Under the pieces are notes generated by a model. The model made no database searches. It was given only the letters and a program-made list of their open reading frames with translations, and was not told the DNA's origin. 9,333 nt of DNA from CAUZFZ01 sp964431285 (lineage in GTDB: Bacteria > Planctomycetota > Planctomycetia > Planctomycetales > Planctomycetaceae), in contig CAYSJO010000226.1 of the NCBI GenBank assembly GCA_964431285.1, positions 1-9,333 on the forward strand. The letters run 5' to 3'. Both the position numbers and the translations under genes were made by a program. How positions within the stretch are numbered: position 1 is the stretch's first letter; the number at the start of each line of letters is the position of its first letter. Positions 1 to 7,191 of this stretch are shown piece after piece.

Positions 1-60
1 CGACCCCGTCTCGATCCACAGTTCCCGCTGCTTCTCAGTGTTTCGCCGCCGCAACGACAT
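1..60 (-). CDS. N-terminal fragment of a minus-strand gene, possibly a transposase (cut by left edge)
   Basis: Reading leftwards from an ATG at 60-58, 20 codons stay open to the window edge and encode a basic, charged start, MSLRRRNTEKQRELWI and onward. A GGAG Shine-Dalgarno sequence (plus-strand CTCC, 68-71) lies 7 nt before the ATG, which supports a real translation start. The KQRELWI pattern close to the N-terminus resembles transposases common in planctomycetes, which open with a basic stretch and then an ELWI/V-type motif. That resemblance is from memory and only 20 residues are visible, so the family is tentative. It is divergent from the aldo/keto reductase at 183, with about 120 bp between the starts. 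Confidence 0.45.
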   Translation of the reverse strand, partial: MSLRRRNTEKQRELWIETGS

Positions 61-141
61 CGTCTGACTCCATTCAGAAAACGAACACACGTAGAATAAT
101 CATTCCCCGTTACACGGCCAGGTTCTTCAACGGGCTGCTAA
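1..141 (-). mobile_element. Possible terminal segment of an insertion sequence
   Basis: This stretch runs from the left edge to a motif at about 128-141 which, on the minus strand, reads TTAGCAGCCCGTTGAAGAA. From memory, similar sequence recurs as terminal repeats of transposable elements in planctomycete genomes; I cannot check this here. The minus-strand reading frame starting at position 60 begins in a transposase-like way and lies where an IS-encoded gene would start relative to that end. The other end of the element is outside the window, so no paired terminal repeat or target duplication can be seen. The boundary is approximate and the call is inference. It could equally be the leader of an ordinary chromosomal gene. 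Confidence 0.33.
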
Positions 142-171
142 CCGTCAGCGCTCGCCAATGCATGCGACGCC

Positions 172-177
172 AGGGAG
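172..177 (+). promoter_or_regulatory. Ribosome binding site that fixes the aldo/keto reductase start
   Basis: AGGGAG lies 5 nt before the ATG at 183 and is a strong Shine-Dalgarno match. The in-frame ATG at 162 would place this site inside the coding sequence and has no comparable site of its own. I therefore take 183 as the start. Confidence 0.7.
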
Positions 178-182
178 TCACG

Positions 183-1151
183 ATGACTGAATATCTCGAA
201 CGCAACACCGAAGGTGTCCCGATTCGTCCGCTCGGACGGAGCGGAATCAAGGTATCGCTCCTGGGTTTCGGTGGCGGTCATTTCTGCCGGAAGCACCTGT
301 CCGAACAGGACAGCATCGGCCTGGTTCAGCGAGCTGTCGATGAGGGCATCTCGTTTTATGACAACGCCTGGGAATACCACGGTGGTGAATCCGAACGTCG
401 GATGGGGCTCGCTCTGGCAGAGGGCGGACGACGCGACAAAATCACGCTGATGAGCAAGGTTTGTGGTCGAGATCGAAAGACGGCCGAGGAGCAGCTTGAG
501 GAAAGCCTGCGTCGCCTTAAGACGGACGTCATCGACCTGTGGCAGTTTCACGAAGTCATTTACGACAATGACCCCGACTGGCTGTTCGCATCCGGCGGCG
601 CGATCGAGGCGGCACGGGCGGCAAAGCAAGCCGGAAAGGTCCGCCTGATCGGGTTTACCGGACACAAGCATCCCGACATCTTTCGGAAAATGCTCGCCAC
701 TGGCTTCGAATGGGACACGGTTCAGCTGCCCGTCAATGCAGCAGATGCACACTACCGCAGCTTTCAAAACGAGATTCTGCCAATCCTCAACGATCGGGGA
801 ATCGGCTGTATCGGAATGAAAAGCCTTGGCGGCGATGCTCAGCTGATTACGGGAGCCGGACTGACTGCCCAGGAATGCCGGCGGTATGCGATGAGTCTCC
901 CGATCAGCACACTCGTGGCGGGCATGGAATCTGTTGCCAACCTGGAGCAGGACCTCGACATCGCGCGAAGTTTCACACCGATGAGCCCGATGGAACTGGC
1001 CGAGATGCAGGATCGCGTCAAAGACCAGTCCGCGGACGGTCGGCACGAGTGGTTCAAAAGCACACAACACTACGACTCGCCGTACCACCGTGATCAGCAT
1101 TCGTTCCCGCCGATCGGTCACGTCAACGGCAGCGTCCGGGAAACACGTTGA
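183..1151 (+). CDS. Aldo/keto reductase family oxidoreductase
   Basis: This encodes a predicted cytoplasmic, NAD(P)H-dependent TIM-barrel reductase of 322 residues, a normal length for the family (PF00248). The N-terminus has the typical first-strand pattern, IRPLGRSGIKVSLLGFGGG at about 14-32. The full catalytic tetrad is readable: Asp60 in SFYDNA, Tyr65 in WEYHGGESE, Lys92 in LMSKV and His123 in WQFHEV. RLIGFTGH (154-161) and GMKSLGG (211-217) match later barrel strands and the cofactor phosphate-binding side. There is no signal peptide and no C-terminal iron-sulfur cysteine motif, so it is not the ferredoxin-fused type. The ATG at 183 is preferred over 162 because of its Shine-Dalgarno site. 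It is transcribed alone: the left neighbour is divergent and the right neighbour convergent, with 27 nt between stop codons. The substrate cannot be inferred. Only about 40 bp separate the possible IS end from the start codon, so its promoter may lie within or have been replaced by that element. Confidence 0.93.
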   Translation: MTEYLERNTEGVPIRPLGRSGIKVSLLGFGGGHFCRKHLSEQDSIGLVQRAVDEGISFYDNAWEYHGGESERRMGLALAEGGRRDKITLMSKVCGRDRKTAEEQLEESLRRLKTDVIDLWQFHEVIYDNDPDWLFASGGAIEAARAAKQAGKVRLIGFTGHKHPDIFRKMLATGFEWDTVQLPVNAADAHYRSFQNEILPILNDRGIGCIGMKSLGGDAQLITGAGLTAQECRRYAMSLPISTLVAGMESVANLEQDLDIARSFTPMSPMELAEMQDRVKDQSADGRHEWFKSTQHYDSPYHRDQHSFPPIGHVNGSVRETR

Positions 1152-1178
1152 AAGACGTGATGAGGTGTTCTTGCGACC

Positions 1179-2048
1179 TCAGCCCTCAGTCTGCAGCTCT
1201 CGACCCTCAGTCACCTCGCACGGAACCAGTTCTTCCAGCCACGACAGTGTTTGGTCCAACGTGTCGCACCAGTCGGGTTCGTTGAAGATTTCGTGATAGG
1301 CACCGGTGATCATGTGGAAGGTCGGGGATCGACTGCCGGTTGTTTTCAACCATGGTTCGACCGCGGCCGGGTCGACAATCAGGTCATCGCCAGCCTGAAA
1401 CGCGAGAATCGGGACTTTCAGTTGGGCGGCATCCCTCCAGACCTCGTGGAGCGCCCGTTTCATTTGAAAGAACCACGCTGCGGTGATGCTGCGGTGCATC
1501 AGTGGGTCAGCCATCCGACGGCTCAGAACTTCCGGGTCGTGGCAGGTGTGCTCGGGGGGAACAGTGCTGCGGAATCTTGTTTGCGGCCTGAGGATTGACG
1601 CCACTCGACCGAGAGCAAGTTTGAGTCGGCCGATCTTCACAAGGAGACCCAGCAACGGCGAAGAAAGTACCAGAGCCTGCAGCTGCGAGGGGCGGGGCTG
1701 TGCGTAACGAATGGAAACAAGACCGCCGAATCTGTGACCGGCCAGGACGGTTCGATCCGGGTTCAGCTTGAAGTGAGTCCAGATGGTGTCGAGGTCGGTG
1801 AGGTAGCGTTCGAATCGATCGGTATGAACGGGTGCTCCGCCAGAATGCCCGTGTCCACGGAGGTCTGGCGCCATTACGGTCCAGCCCTGTTCAACCGCGA
1901 CCCTTGCCACGTGATCGTAGCGTCCGCCGTACTCACTCGTCCCGTGCAGGATGATCAGTGAACGATCGCAGCTCTCGTCGGATGAGTACGACCGAACGAA
2001 CAGATTTGTACCGTCTCTCGCGTCAACAACTGCTTCTTCAAACCGCAC
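1179..2048 (-). CDS. Alpha/beta hydrolase, monoacylglycerol lipase/lysophospholipase type, with the nucleophile Ser replaced by Arg
   Basis: This 289-residue protein has the fold and length of the Hydrolase_4 (PF12146) group. It shows an oxyanion-region motif LIILHGTSEYGGRY (31-44), PDLRGHGHSGG (61-71), a nucleophile elbow VLAGHRFGGLVS (101-112), a cap region after LVLSSPLLG (about 126-185), an acid-residue motif AGDDLIVDP (219-227, Asp222 the likely triad acid) and the histidine motif GAYHEIFNEPD (249-259, His252). The elbow in active family members is GHSxGG; here codon 106 is AGA (plus strand 1731-1733), giving arginine. The rest of the frame is intact. The enzyme is therefore either catalytically dead or altered, or the base is a mutation or sequencing error. 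I chose the GTG at 2048 because it is preceded by GAGAGGAAG at 6 nt and gives a family-like N-terminus; the frame extends to a TTG at 2129, but those 27 extra residues look unlike the family. No signal peptide is seen, so it is probably cytoplasmic. It is convergent with the aldo/keto reductase. Confidence 0.85.
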   Translation of the reverse strand: MRFEEAVVDARDGTNLFVRSYSSDESCDRSLIILHGTSEYGGRYDHVARVAVEQGWTVMAPDLRGHGHSGGAPVHTDRFERYLTDLDTIWTHFKLNPDRTVLAGHRFGGLVSIRYAQPRPSQLQALVLSSPLLGLLVKIGRLKLALGRVASILRPQTRFRSTVPPEHTCHDPEVLSRRMADPLMHRSITAAWFFQMKRALHEVWRDAAQLKVPILAFQAGDDLIVDPAAVEPWLKTTGSRSPTFHMITGAYHEIFNEPDWCDTLDQTLSWLEELVPCEVTEGRELQTEG

Positions 2049-2054
2049 GCGACA

Positions 2055-2063
2055 CTTCCTCTC
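2055..2063 (-). promoter_or_regulatory. Ribosome binding site supporting a GTG start for the hydrolase
   Basis: On the minus strand GAGAGGAAG lies 6 nt before the GTG at 2048-2046. It is purine-rich and includes an AGAGGA core. There is no ATG between the upstream in-frame TTG (2129) and the conserved part of the protein, so this site is the main argument for the shorter protein. Confidence 0.5.
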
Positions 2064-2191
2064 AATAGGACTGAGGAGGAAATCAGACTTACACGGGCCA
2101 AAGGAATGTGATGTTTGTAACCACTGCAATAGAAATGAGTTGTGATGCAGTGGCGACTGTGGCCGTGCAGGTCCGGTTCCGCCGAACTAGT

Positions 2192-2326
2192 GCATTTTCA
2201 GTTGGTCTTCAGTAGGTCCATCCGACTCGAAAACCCCCTCTCTCTGACCCTCTCCCCAGCGGGGAGAGGGAACCAGTCAGACGAGTTCCCTCTCCCCGCT
2301 GGGGAGAAGACCAATTCTGAAAATGC
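2192..2326. repeat. Palindromic intergenic element with terminal inverted repeats (MITE- or REP/BIME-like)
   Basis: A 135-bp non-coding element fills most of the space between the hydrolase start and the propeller gene stop. Its left arm (2192-2210, GCATTTTCAGTTGGTCTTC) is the inverse of its right arm (2306-2326) apart from two extra bases (AA) in the right arm. Inside are two hairpins: a perfect 10-bp stem CCCTCTCCCC/GGGGAGAGGG around the loop AGC (2248-2270), and a 7-bp stem TCTCCCC/GGGGAGA around GCT (2291-2307). CCCTCTCCCC occurs twice in direct orientation (2248-2257 and 2288-2297), so alternative pairings are possible. There is no open frame with protein character and no obvious target duplication. 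CCCTCTCCCC-type palindromes are familiar as dispersed bacterial intergenic repeats. Copy number in this genome cannot be judged from one copy. The rest of the gap (2049-2191 and 2327-2356) shows nothing else I can support. Confidence 0.75.
2248..2270. terminator. Strong GC-rich hairpin, possible transcription terminator of the propeller gene
   Basis: A perfect 10-bp stem with a 3-nt loop lies 87-109 bp past the stop codon of the large minus-strand gene and before the hydrolase start. Such a stem could halt transcription or stabilise an mRNA 3' end. On the minus strand the nearest T-run (TTTT, 2230-2233 region) comes about 15 nt after the stem, not directly behind it. It is therefore not a canonical intrinsic terminator. 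The hairpin may simply be part of the surrounding repeat. Confidence 0.3.
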
Positions 2327-2356
2327 TCCAGGCCCGACCTGCAGAGATCTACGTCA

Positions 2357-5300
2357 TCACAGAGGCTGTTGCTCCAGTAGAAGTGACTGTGTCGACCGAC
2401 TGAAGTCGAGATCGATGCGACTGGACAAGCCGTGAAGAGTCAGGAGTCCGCGGTCGCGGTCGACGGCGCAATGCACGATACGGTCGGGAATGAGGCGGTC
2501 GGCGTAGCCAAGAGTTTCCCCTGTCTGGCGGTCAATCAACTCAACTGCGAGAGCTCTTTGAGTGTTATTGCCCTGCGGGCTGACTCGTGCGAGCCCGATC
2601 AAAAATGGCAGCGAGCACTGGGTGATGTTCAGCATACTCCGCTGCTGAATTGATCGTTTCCACAGGATTTTCCCCGACGCTTTTTCTACGGCCATCAGCG
2701 AGCCCCTGAAGACACTGTTGAGCGGAATGCTGGAATCCCCCGCGAGGTAAATGTTGTTGCGGCCACTACTCAGCCCGGCCATGCGTTCCTGCAGGTTGAG
2801 GTAGACGTTCTGATCATCAGAAAACATGCGGAGTGTCGTGAATCGCGTCAGATCGGCCGGTGCGAATTCGATACTGGCAATCTGGTCCATCTCGGGCATG
2901 CGAAACACCTGAAGTGTCTGTCCGATCAGCAGCGCCATTTCTCCGTTTGACGATGAAGCGAAATTCAACCGACCAACAACCTCTTCGTCGAAGTCAAATC
3001 CCTTGCGGGTCGGGTCCCAGACACGAATGCGACGGGACGGGTTGTTCTCTTCGGCTGTGATTTCGTTGGTAACGTGGAACAGTTGGCGACCGAAAACTCG
3101 CTTGGGATACCGAAAGTCCACGTTGGCTGTGTCAGTGCGAATGGTCTCTCCCGTTTGAGAGGACAGGATCGAATACGTCTCTGTGTCTTTGTGGAACAGC
3201 GTGAGCGTTTCGTCGTCGCCGAACAGACCGGCTTCACGGTCAACTCGCACACCGCTTTCGAGGTCCAGGTTCGAGCGCCGCCATAGAACACGTCCGCTAC
3301 GCGGCTCGATCCCCATCAGATGTTTGACAGTCTGGAAGACGAAGACTGATGGAGTGGCCACGCTCGGTTCAATCGCGTCGTTGCTGGCCCTTCCGACGGA
3401 TTCGACCGGGCGAAAGTGGTGTCGCCAGAACGGATTGCCATCCCGAGACTCCAGTAAAGACACGGCATGCATTTCTGTTTTGCCACCGACCGGCATCAGA
3501 TGCCCGACATAGCGATAGCGCGGCATCGGAAGCTGACTCCGCTGCGGCATCAGCACTTCGGCGCGATTTGCTCCACTGAGTCGATCGAGCAGCACCCATC
3601 GACTCATCGTGCGTCTCCCGTCCGTGCCGCCATCAGTTCCGACCAGGTCGAAACCGACAGTCGGTGAGTTGTCCACACGCCGAGTCACTTTTCGCCAGAC
3701 ACCGGGAGCATCTGGATTCGCCCCGGCCAGTCCCTGTCCGCTCACCTGGACACGCCGCACACGCCAGCTCAGCGGCTGTAAATCCTTGAACACCCGCCAT
3801 GACAGCGACGATTTGTCGAATGCCGCCAGAAAGCCGCGTCCCGTTGCGTCGTCCAACGGATCAGTCAGCGACGCTGACACGCTCGCCATATGGTCGCGTG
3901 TGATGGATTCCAGACTGGTGTCGTTGAATTCGCTGGCGACACGCCGCAGAGCCTGTCCCGCTTCGATGTTGATCCCCAAACGGTCCCACAAACACAACAG
4001 CAATACTTCAGCGACGGCACGCACTTCGTCGTCTGGCGACTTGCGATTCTGGATCAGTAACAACTCCGCCGACTGAAACCGGCCCTGCTGAATCAATCGG
4101 TCGGCCAGCTGATTGCGAACGGGACCGGCTTCAGGCAGCGCGGCATAGATGGCAATGAACTGTTCCAGACTGGCGATCGTATCGGTCTGCAGTGCCTGAT
4201 GACGGTGCTGTTCGACCTGCTGAGTGACAGCCTGCCACTCCTGGGGACTGGCCTGCTGCCGGGCGGAAAGAATCAGACTGCGACCCCAGGCGTCGGAGGT
4301 GACGACCTGTTCGGCGTACGGATCGACTGAAATAAAGGAATTGAGGCCTAGCGACGCGATGGACGCCACTTGAGGCACTGCATTCACTGCGGAGCCATGC
4401 TGCTGCTGAAAGCGTGTGAAGTGAATCAGGGCCTGCTCTTTTTCACACGGAGACTTCGCCAGCGTGGTTAGCCGAGTCACCATGTCGCGTTGCTCGGCAA
4501 TGGTCAGTTCGACGCCGGGATCAGGACTGGCAAGTTGCATCCGCAGCAGTTCCTGCAGCAGCCAGCGGGCGCGTTCCGCCTGTCTGTCGCCATTCTGCAC
4601 AAGAGCGGACAGACGCTCTTCGGCCGTCTCCAAATCACCAGCGGCGACTTCGACCTGCGCGAGTTCCAATGGGTCGACGAATTCTTTCCGCTGGACGGCC
4701 GCGCGAAGCCCGGCTAAATGGTCATCCACCTGAGCGAACGCCGTGAGGTGTCTCGCACCAACAGAAATGGCCAATCCATCGTGCAGCAGTAAGTTACCGG
4801 GACGGGCTTCATCCGAAGTGTGCTCGGTACCAAGTCCGAACAGTTGCATGTCGAGTTCGCGAACCGGTCGAGGGCCAGGGTCGTCGCTGCCGAGATGACG
4901 TGCGAGGCGACTCTCGAGAATCGACGGCACGAGCGTTGATGTCTCAACCTGTCCCGTTTCCAGATTGACGGCCGCAATTCCTCCGCGTTTGAGCGGAACA
5001 AGATACGCGTCGCCCGATTCCGGCGGTGTGCCGTTGGCCGCATCCAACTGAGTTCGTACGCCTCGACCGGAAGGCAGACCCAGTCGAGTGGACCACAGAT
5101 CTTCACCCGTTCGCAGAGAGAGCCCACGCATGCCGCCCTTGCCGACCATTGCAACTACCGTTTCCGTGACTGCGGCCACGTACAGATCATCATTCCGTTT
5201 CGTTCGCCAGACGCGTTCGCCGGTGCGCTGATCTACACAGTGGACGTAGTCAGAACGCCGCGGCAGCAGCAACACGGAATTGCCCTGAATGTGCGGTGGA

Positions 5301-7090
5301 TCGGGCATCCCACGAAACCCTTTCTCCTGACCGCGCGTCGAGTTTCGAAACGTTGGTGCACGATCCGAGTAGTCGTACATCCACAACAGCTCGCCGGAGA
5401 TCGCATCAACCGCGACAACGTACCGTGCCTCAGTGGGGCAGATAATGATGTTGTCCGAGCAGGCTGGCACGCTGACCGGGTTTAATCGGTGCCGCTGCGT
5501 GAGTTCAAAGAGACTCCGCTCGACCAGTCCCAGCTTCTGAATCCAAATGAGCCGTCCGGTGGCGGCTTCCAGCTTGACGAGATTCAGTTCCTGAGTCGGT
5601 AGCGACTCGGACATGACAAACACCGCACCGGCCATCGGCAGCGGCGGAGCAACAAAGAACTGCCCGGCGAGTGGATCGTTCAGGGTATTGCTGGAAGAGC
5701 CGCCAGCGGACCAGACAGGCTTGATGACCCGCGGTGTGACGTCCGGTGTACCCGGAACGGGCGCGGGAATCTCGTCCGGAATCCTCAGGCAGACGATGCG
5801 ATTCGCAGCGGTGAAGCGACTTCGCCCTCGGATGCTGCCCACGTCCTGATCAACACCCATGTCGATCCAGTCGATGGCAAAGATGCGATCGCCATCGGAT
5901 GTGATGCAGCCCGTGCCGGATGCCTCCGTCCATGCGTACTCGACAGACTTGTCGGGACCTCGCGCGATGCCGGAAAACCCCGTTGCCCGCATACGACCAG
6001 CCAGTTCACGGGATGAGAGTCTTCCGTTGAACCGCCACAGCTGACGTCCGGTGAGAGGGTCGCAACTTCGAATACCGTCCAGGTCCCGCACGATCAGCTG
6101 ATCCCGGGCGATGATTGGCCACACTGCGGAGCCCATAACTTTCAGTTCACTGCGGACCAGAGACCGTTCCAGGCTGGTCAAAGCATCGAAGCTCTTGAGC
6201 CCGGTCAGCGTCTGGGTCCACAGTGGATTCAAGTACGGGACTGAGCCCTGAGCAACCGGGTTATTCCGGTGATTTCCAAAGGGCAGCGGCCATCCCGTCC
6301 GAGCATCTTCGTTCTGCACCAGCGCAAGCAACTCGACCGCCTCTCTCAAATCGGCCAGCTCGACCGAAAAACCATGTCGTCGCCCTTCCGCTGCGACCTT
6401 GTCGGCCCGCTCTGCTTCATGACTAAGTAGCCATGCGGCTGCGGCTTTACGAAACAGACCGGGATACAGTCGTGAACTGTGCAACGGCGAATCAATCAGT
6501 TGCTGCCAGCACGCAGCCGCAGTCGCCGGCTGCCCCTGGTCCAACAGCTTCGTGGCGGCCATGTCCAGTGCTCGTGCTCCGGCGGCAGTGGCGAAGCAAC
6601 GGCGCGAGATTTCCATCAGGTCCGACAGACTGCCGCTGCGAACGGCAGCCTCAAGTGCTTTGTCTGCAACCGGAGCCCACAGTTTCTCGTATTCGCGCTG
6701 GCCTCGCGCCGGCATCGACTCCAGCAGACGCATTGCTTCACGTCGTACGCTGCGAAGCTGGCGACCGTCCCAGTAAAAACTGTCAGTCACGGAATCAGCG
6801 GAGCGACTCTGCAGGTCCATCAGGGTCTGCGGATTGCCCAGGATTCCCTTCTGAAGTGCCTCAAATGCGACGGCGTAATTACCCGTATCGATCAGTTCCC
6901 TCACCCGGGCCAGTTGCAATTGTGACTGGCGGTGTGTGAACACATCGTGCCGCAGTTGCTCCCACTGCAGATTTAATGCAGGTTCAGTGTTGCCCTTGGG
7001 AGGTTGCGCGATGGCAACCGGCGAAATGGCCATCAACGAGATGAATGCGGCGCGAATCGTCAGCCGTCTCCGCAGCTTTGTCGCATTCAT
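2357..7090 (-). CDS. Large exported PQQ-like beta-propeller protein with helical-repeat regions
   Basis: This is a 1577-residue predicted Sec-exported protein. The signal peptide has a basic start (MNATKLRRRLTIR), a hydrophobic core and likely cleavage after AIA at 26-28. Visible order: a helical TPR-like region (about 35-265); a first PQQ/BamB-type propeller (about 270-785) with blades ending in patterns such as GRQLWRFNG, GRLIWIQKL, GELLWMYDY (near 565), GERVWRTKR (near 623) and GEDLWSTRL (near 663); a second helical region (about 785-1100) containing LETAEERLSAL; and a second propeller (about 1105-1577) with SGRVLWRRS (near 1270), SGKILWKRS (near 1471) and TGETLGYAD near the end. The family is known for PQQ-enzyme-like blades and BamB-like scaffolds, but I see no quinoprotein active-site set and no haem CxxCH, so a binding or scaffolding role is more likely than dehydrogenase activity. 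It probably acts in the periplasm or at the cell surface. The ATG at 7090 has GAGGT 5 nt upstream. It is divergent from the DUF1501 gene. The exact function is unknown. Confidence 0.88.
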   Translation of the reverse strand: MNATKLRRRLTIRAAFISLMAISPVAIAQPPKGNTEPALNLQWEQLRHDVFTHRQSQLQLARVRELIDTGNYAVAFEALQKGILGNPQTLMDLQSRSADSVTDSFYWDGRQLRSVRREAMRLLESMPARGQREYEKLWAPVADKALEAAVRSGSLSDLMEISRRCFATAAGARALDMAATKLLDQGQPATAAACWQQLIDSPLHSSRLYPGLFRKAAAAWLLSHEAERADKVAAEGRRHGFSVELADLREAVELLALVQNEDARTGWPLPFGNHRNNPVAQGSVPYLNPLWTQTLTGLKSFDALTSLERSLVRSELKVMGSAVWPIIARDQLIVRDLDGIRSCDPLTGRQLWRFNGRLSSRELAGRMRATGFSGIARGPDKSVEYAWTEASGTGCITSDGDRIFAIDWIDMGVDQDVGSIRGRSRFTAANRIVCLRIPDEIPAPVPGTPDVTPRVIKPVWSAGGSSSNTLNDPLAGQFFVAPPLPMAGAVFVMSESLPTQELNLVKLEAATGRLIWIQKLGLVERSLFELTQRHRLNPVSVPACSDNIIICPTEARYVVAVDAISGELLWMYDYSDRAPTFRNSTRGQEKGFRGMPDPPHIQGNSVLLLPRRSDYVHCVDQRTGERVWRTKRNDDLYVAAVTETVVAMVGKGGMRGLSLRTGEDLWSTRLGLPSGRGVRTQLDAANGTPPESGDAYLVPLKRGGIAAVNLETGQVETSTLVPSILESRLARHLGSDDPGPRPVRELDMQLFGLGTEHTSDEARPGNLLLHDGLAISVGARHLTAFAQVDDHLAGLRAAVQRKEFVDPLELAQVEVAAGDLETAEERLSALVQNGDRQAERARWLLQELLRMQLASPDPGVELTIAEQRDMVTRLTTLAKSPCEKEQALIHFTRFQQQHGSAVNAVPQVASIASLGLNSFISVDPYAEQVVTSDAWGRSLILSARQQASPQEWQAVTQQVEQHRHQALQTDTIASLEQFIAIYAALPEAGPVRNQLADRLIQQGRFQSAELLLIQNRKSPDDEVRAVAEVLLLCLWDRLGINIEAGQALRRVASEFNDTSLESITRDHMASVSASLTDPLDDATGRGFLAAFDKSSLSWRVFKDLQPLSWRVRRVQVSGQGLAGANPDAPGVWRKVTRRVDNSPTVGFDLVGTDGGTDGRRTMSRWVLLDRLSGANRAEVLMPQRSQLPMPRYRYVGHLMPVGGKTEMHAVSLLESRDGNPFWRHHFRPVESVGRASNDAIEPSVATPSVFVFQTVKHLMGIEPRSGRVLWRRSNLDLESGVRVDREAGLFGDDETLTLFHKDTETYSILSSQTGETIRTDTANVDFRYPKRVFGRQLFHVTNEITAEENNPSRRIRVWDPTRKGFDFDEEVVGRLNFASSSNGEMALLIGQTLQVFRMPEMDQIASIEFAPADLTRFTTLRMFSDDQNVYLNLQERMAGLSSGRNNIYLAGDSSIPLNSVFRGSLMAVEKASGKILWKRSIQQRSMLNITQCSLPFLIGLARVSPQGNNTQRALAVELIDRQTGETLGYADRLIPDRIVHCAVDRDRGLLTLHGLSSRIDLDFSRSTQSLLLEQQPL

Positions 7091-7104
7091 GTGTTACCTC
7101 GCTC

Positions 7105-7123
7105 GCTCGCGTGTCCCGCGAGC
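7105..7123. repeat. Inverted repeat in the propeller gene leader (GCTCGCG/CGCGAGC)
   Basis: A perfect 7-bp stem with a 5-nt loop (TGTCC) ends 15 bp from the propeller gene's start codon and only 4 bp from its Shine-Dalgarno site. In the transcript it would fold next to the ribosome binding site and could limit translation. It could also be a DNA operator. Confidence 0.45.
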
Positions 7124-7132
7124 AACTGGTGG

Positions 7133-7150
7133 CGTTCGTGCCGGCGAACG
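7133..7150. repeat. Inverted repeat CGTTCG/CGAACG in the divergent region
   Basis: A perfect 6-bp inverted repeat with a 6-nt spacer (TGCCGG). It shares the GCGTTC core with the longer repeat at 7157-7191; the two GCGTTC copies start 25 bp apart (7132 and 7157). This suggests related binding sites, but the arms are short. Confidence 0.35.
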
Positions 7151-7156
7151 TCATAT

Positions 7157-7191
7157 GCGTTCTCCAGCAGACACGATCCGACGGAGAACGC
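7157..7191. repeat. Perfect 9-bp inverted repeat, possible operator
   Basis: GCGTTCTCC (7157-7165) and its exact reverse complement GGAGAACGC (7183-7191) flank a 17-nt spacer. The arm length and placement in a divergent promoter region suit a dimeric regulator contacting two separated half-sites, or a long stem-loop. No regulator gene is next to it, so the protein that would bind is unknown. Confidence 0.45.

Noticed and set aside
162..182. Seven-residue N-terminal extension of the aldo/keto reductase
   Set aside because: It has no ribosome binding site of its own and covers the strong AGGGAG site that serves the ATG at 183.
138..1121. Long minus-strand open frame (327 codons) opposite the aldo/keto reductase
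   Set aside because: It lies antisense to a gene with a complete catalytic tetrad and a good ribosome binding site. Its translation resembles no family I know and has no domain-like motifs; a high-GC coding strand readily leaves open antisense frames.
1183..1211. Two copies of CCCTCAGT (1183-1190 and 1204-1211) near the 3' end of the hydrolase gene
   Set aside because: They are short, only two copies, and lie within the coding sequence; this is compatible with chance and is not a repeat array.
2049..2129. N-terminal extension of the hydrolase to a TTG start
   Set aside because: The extra 27 residues do not look like the family N-terminus or a signal peptide, TTG is a rare start, and a better ribosome binding site precedes the GTG at 2048.
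2248..2307. CRISPR-like repeat spacing from the two CCCTCTCCCC copies
   Set aside because: There are only two copies of a 10-base unit, each part of its own hairpin inside a larger palindrome, and no cas gene is present.
3609..4076. 155-codon plus-strand frame, and others like it (for example 6433-6939), opposite the propeller gene
   Set aside because: They are Ser/Arg/Pro-rich translations typical of shadow frames in high-GC DNA. The minus-strand propeller frame is continuous over them.
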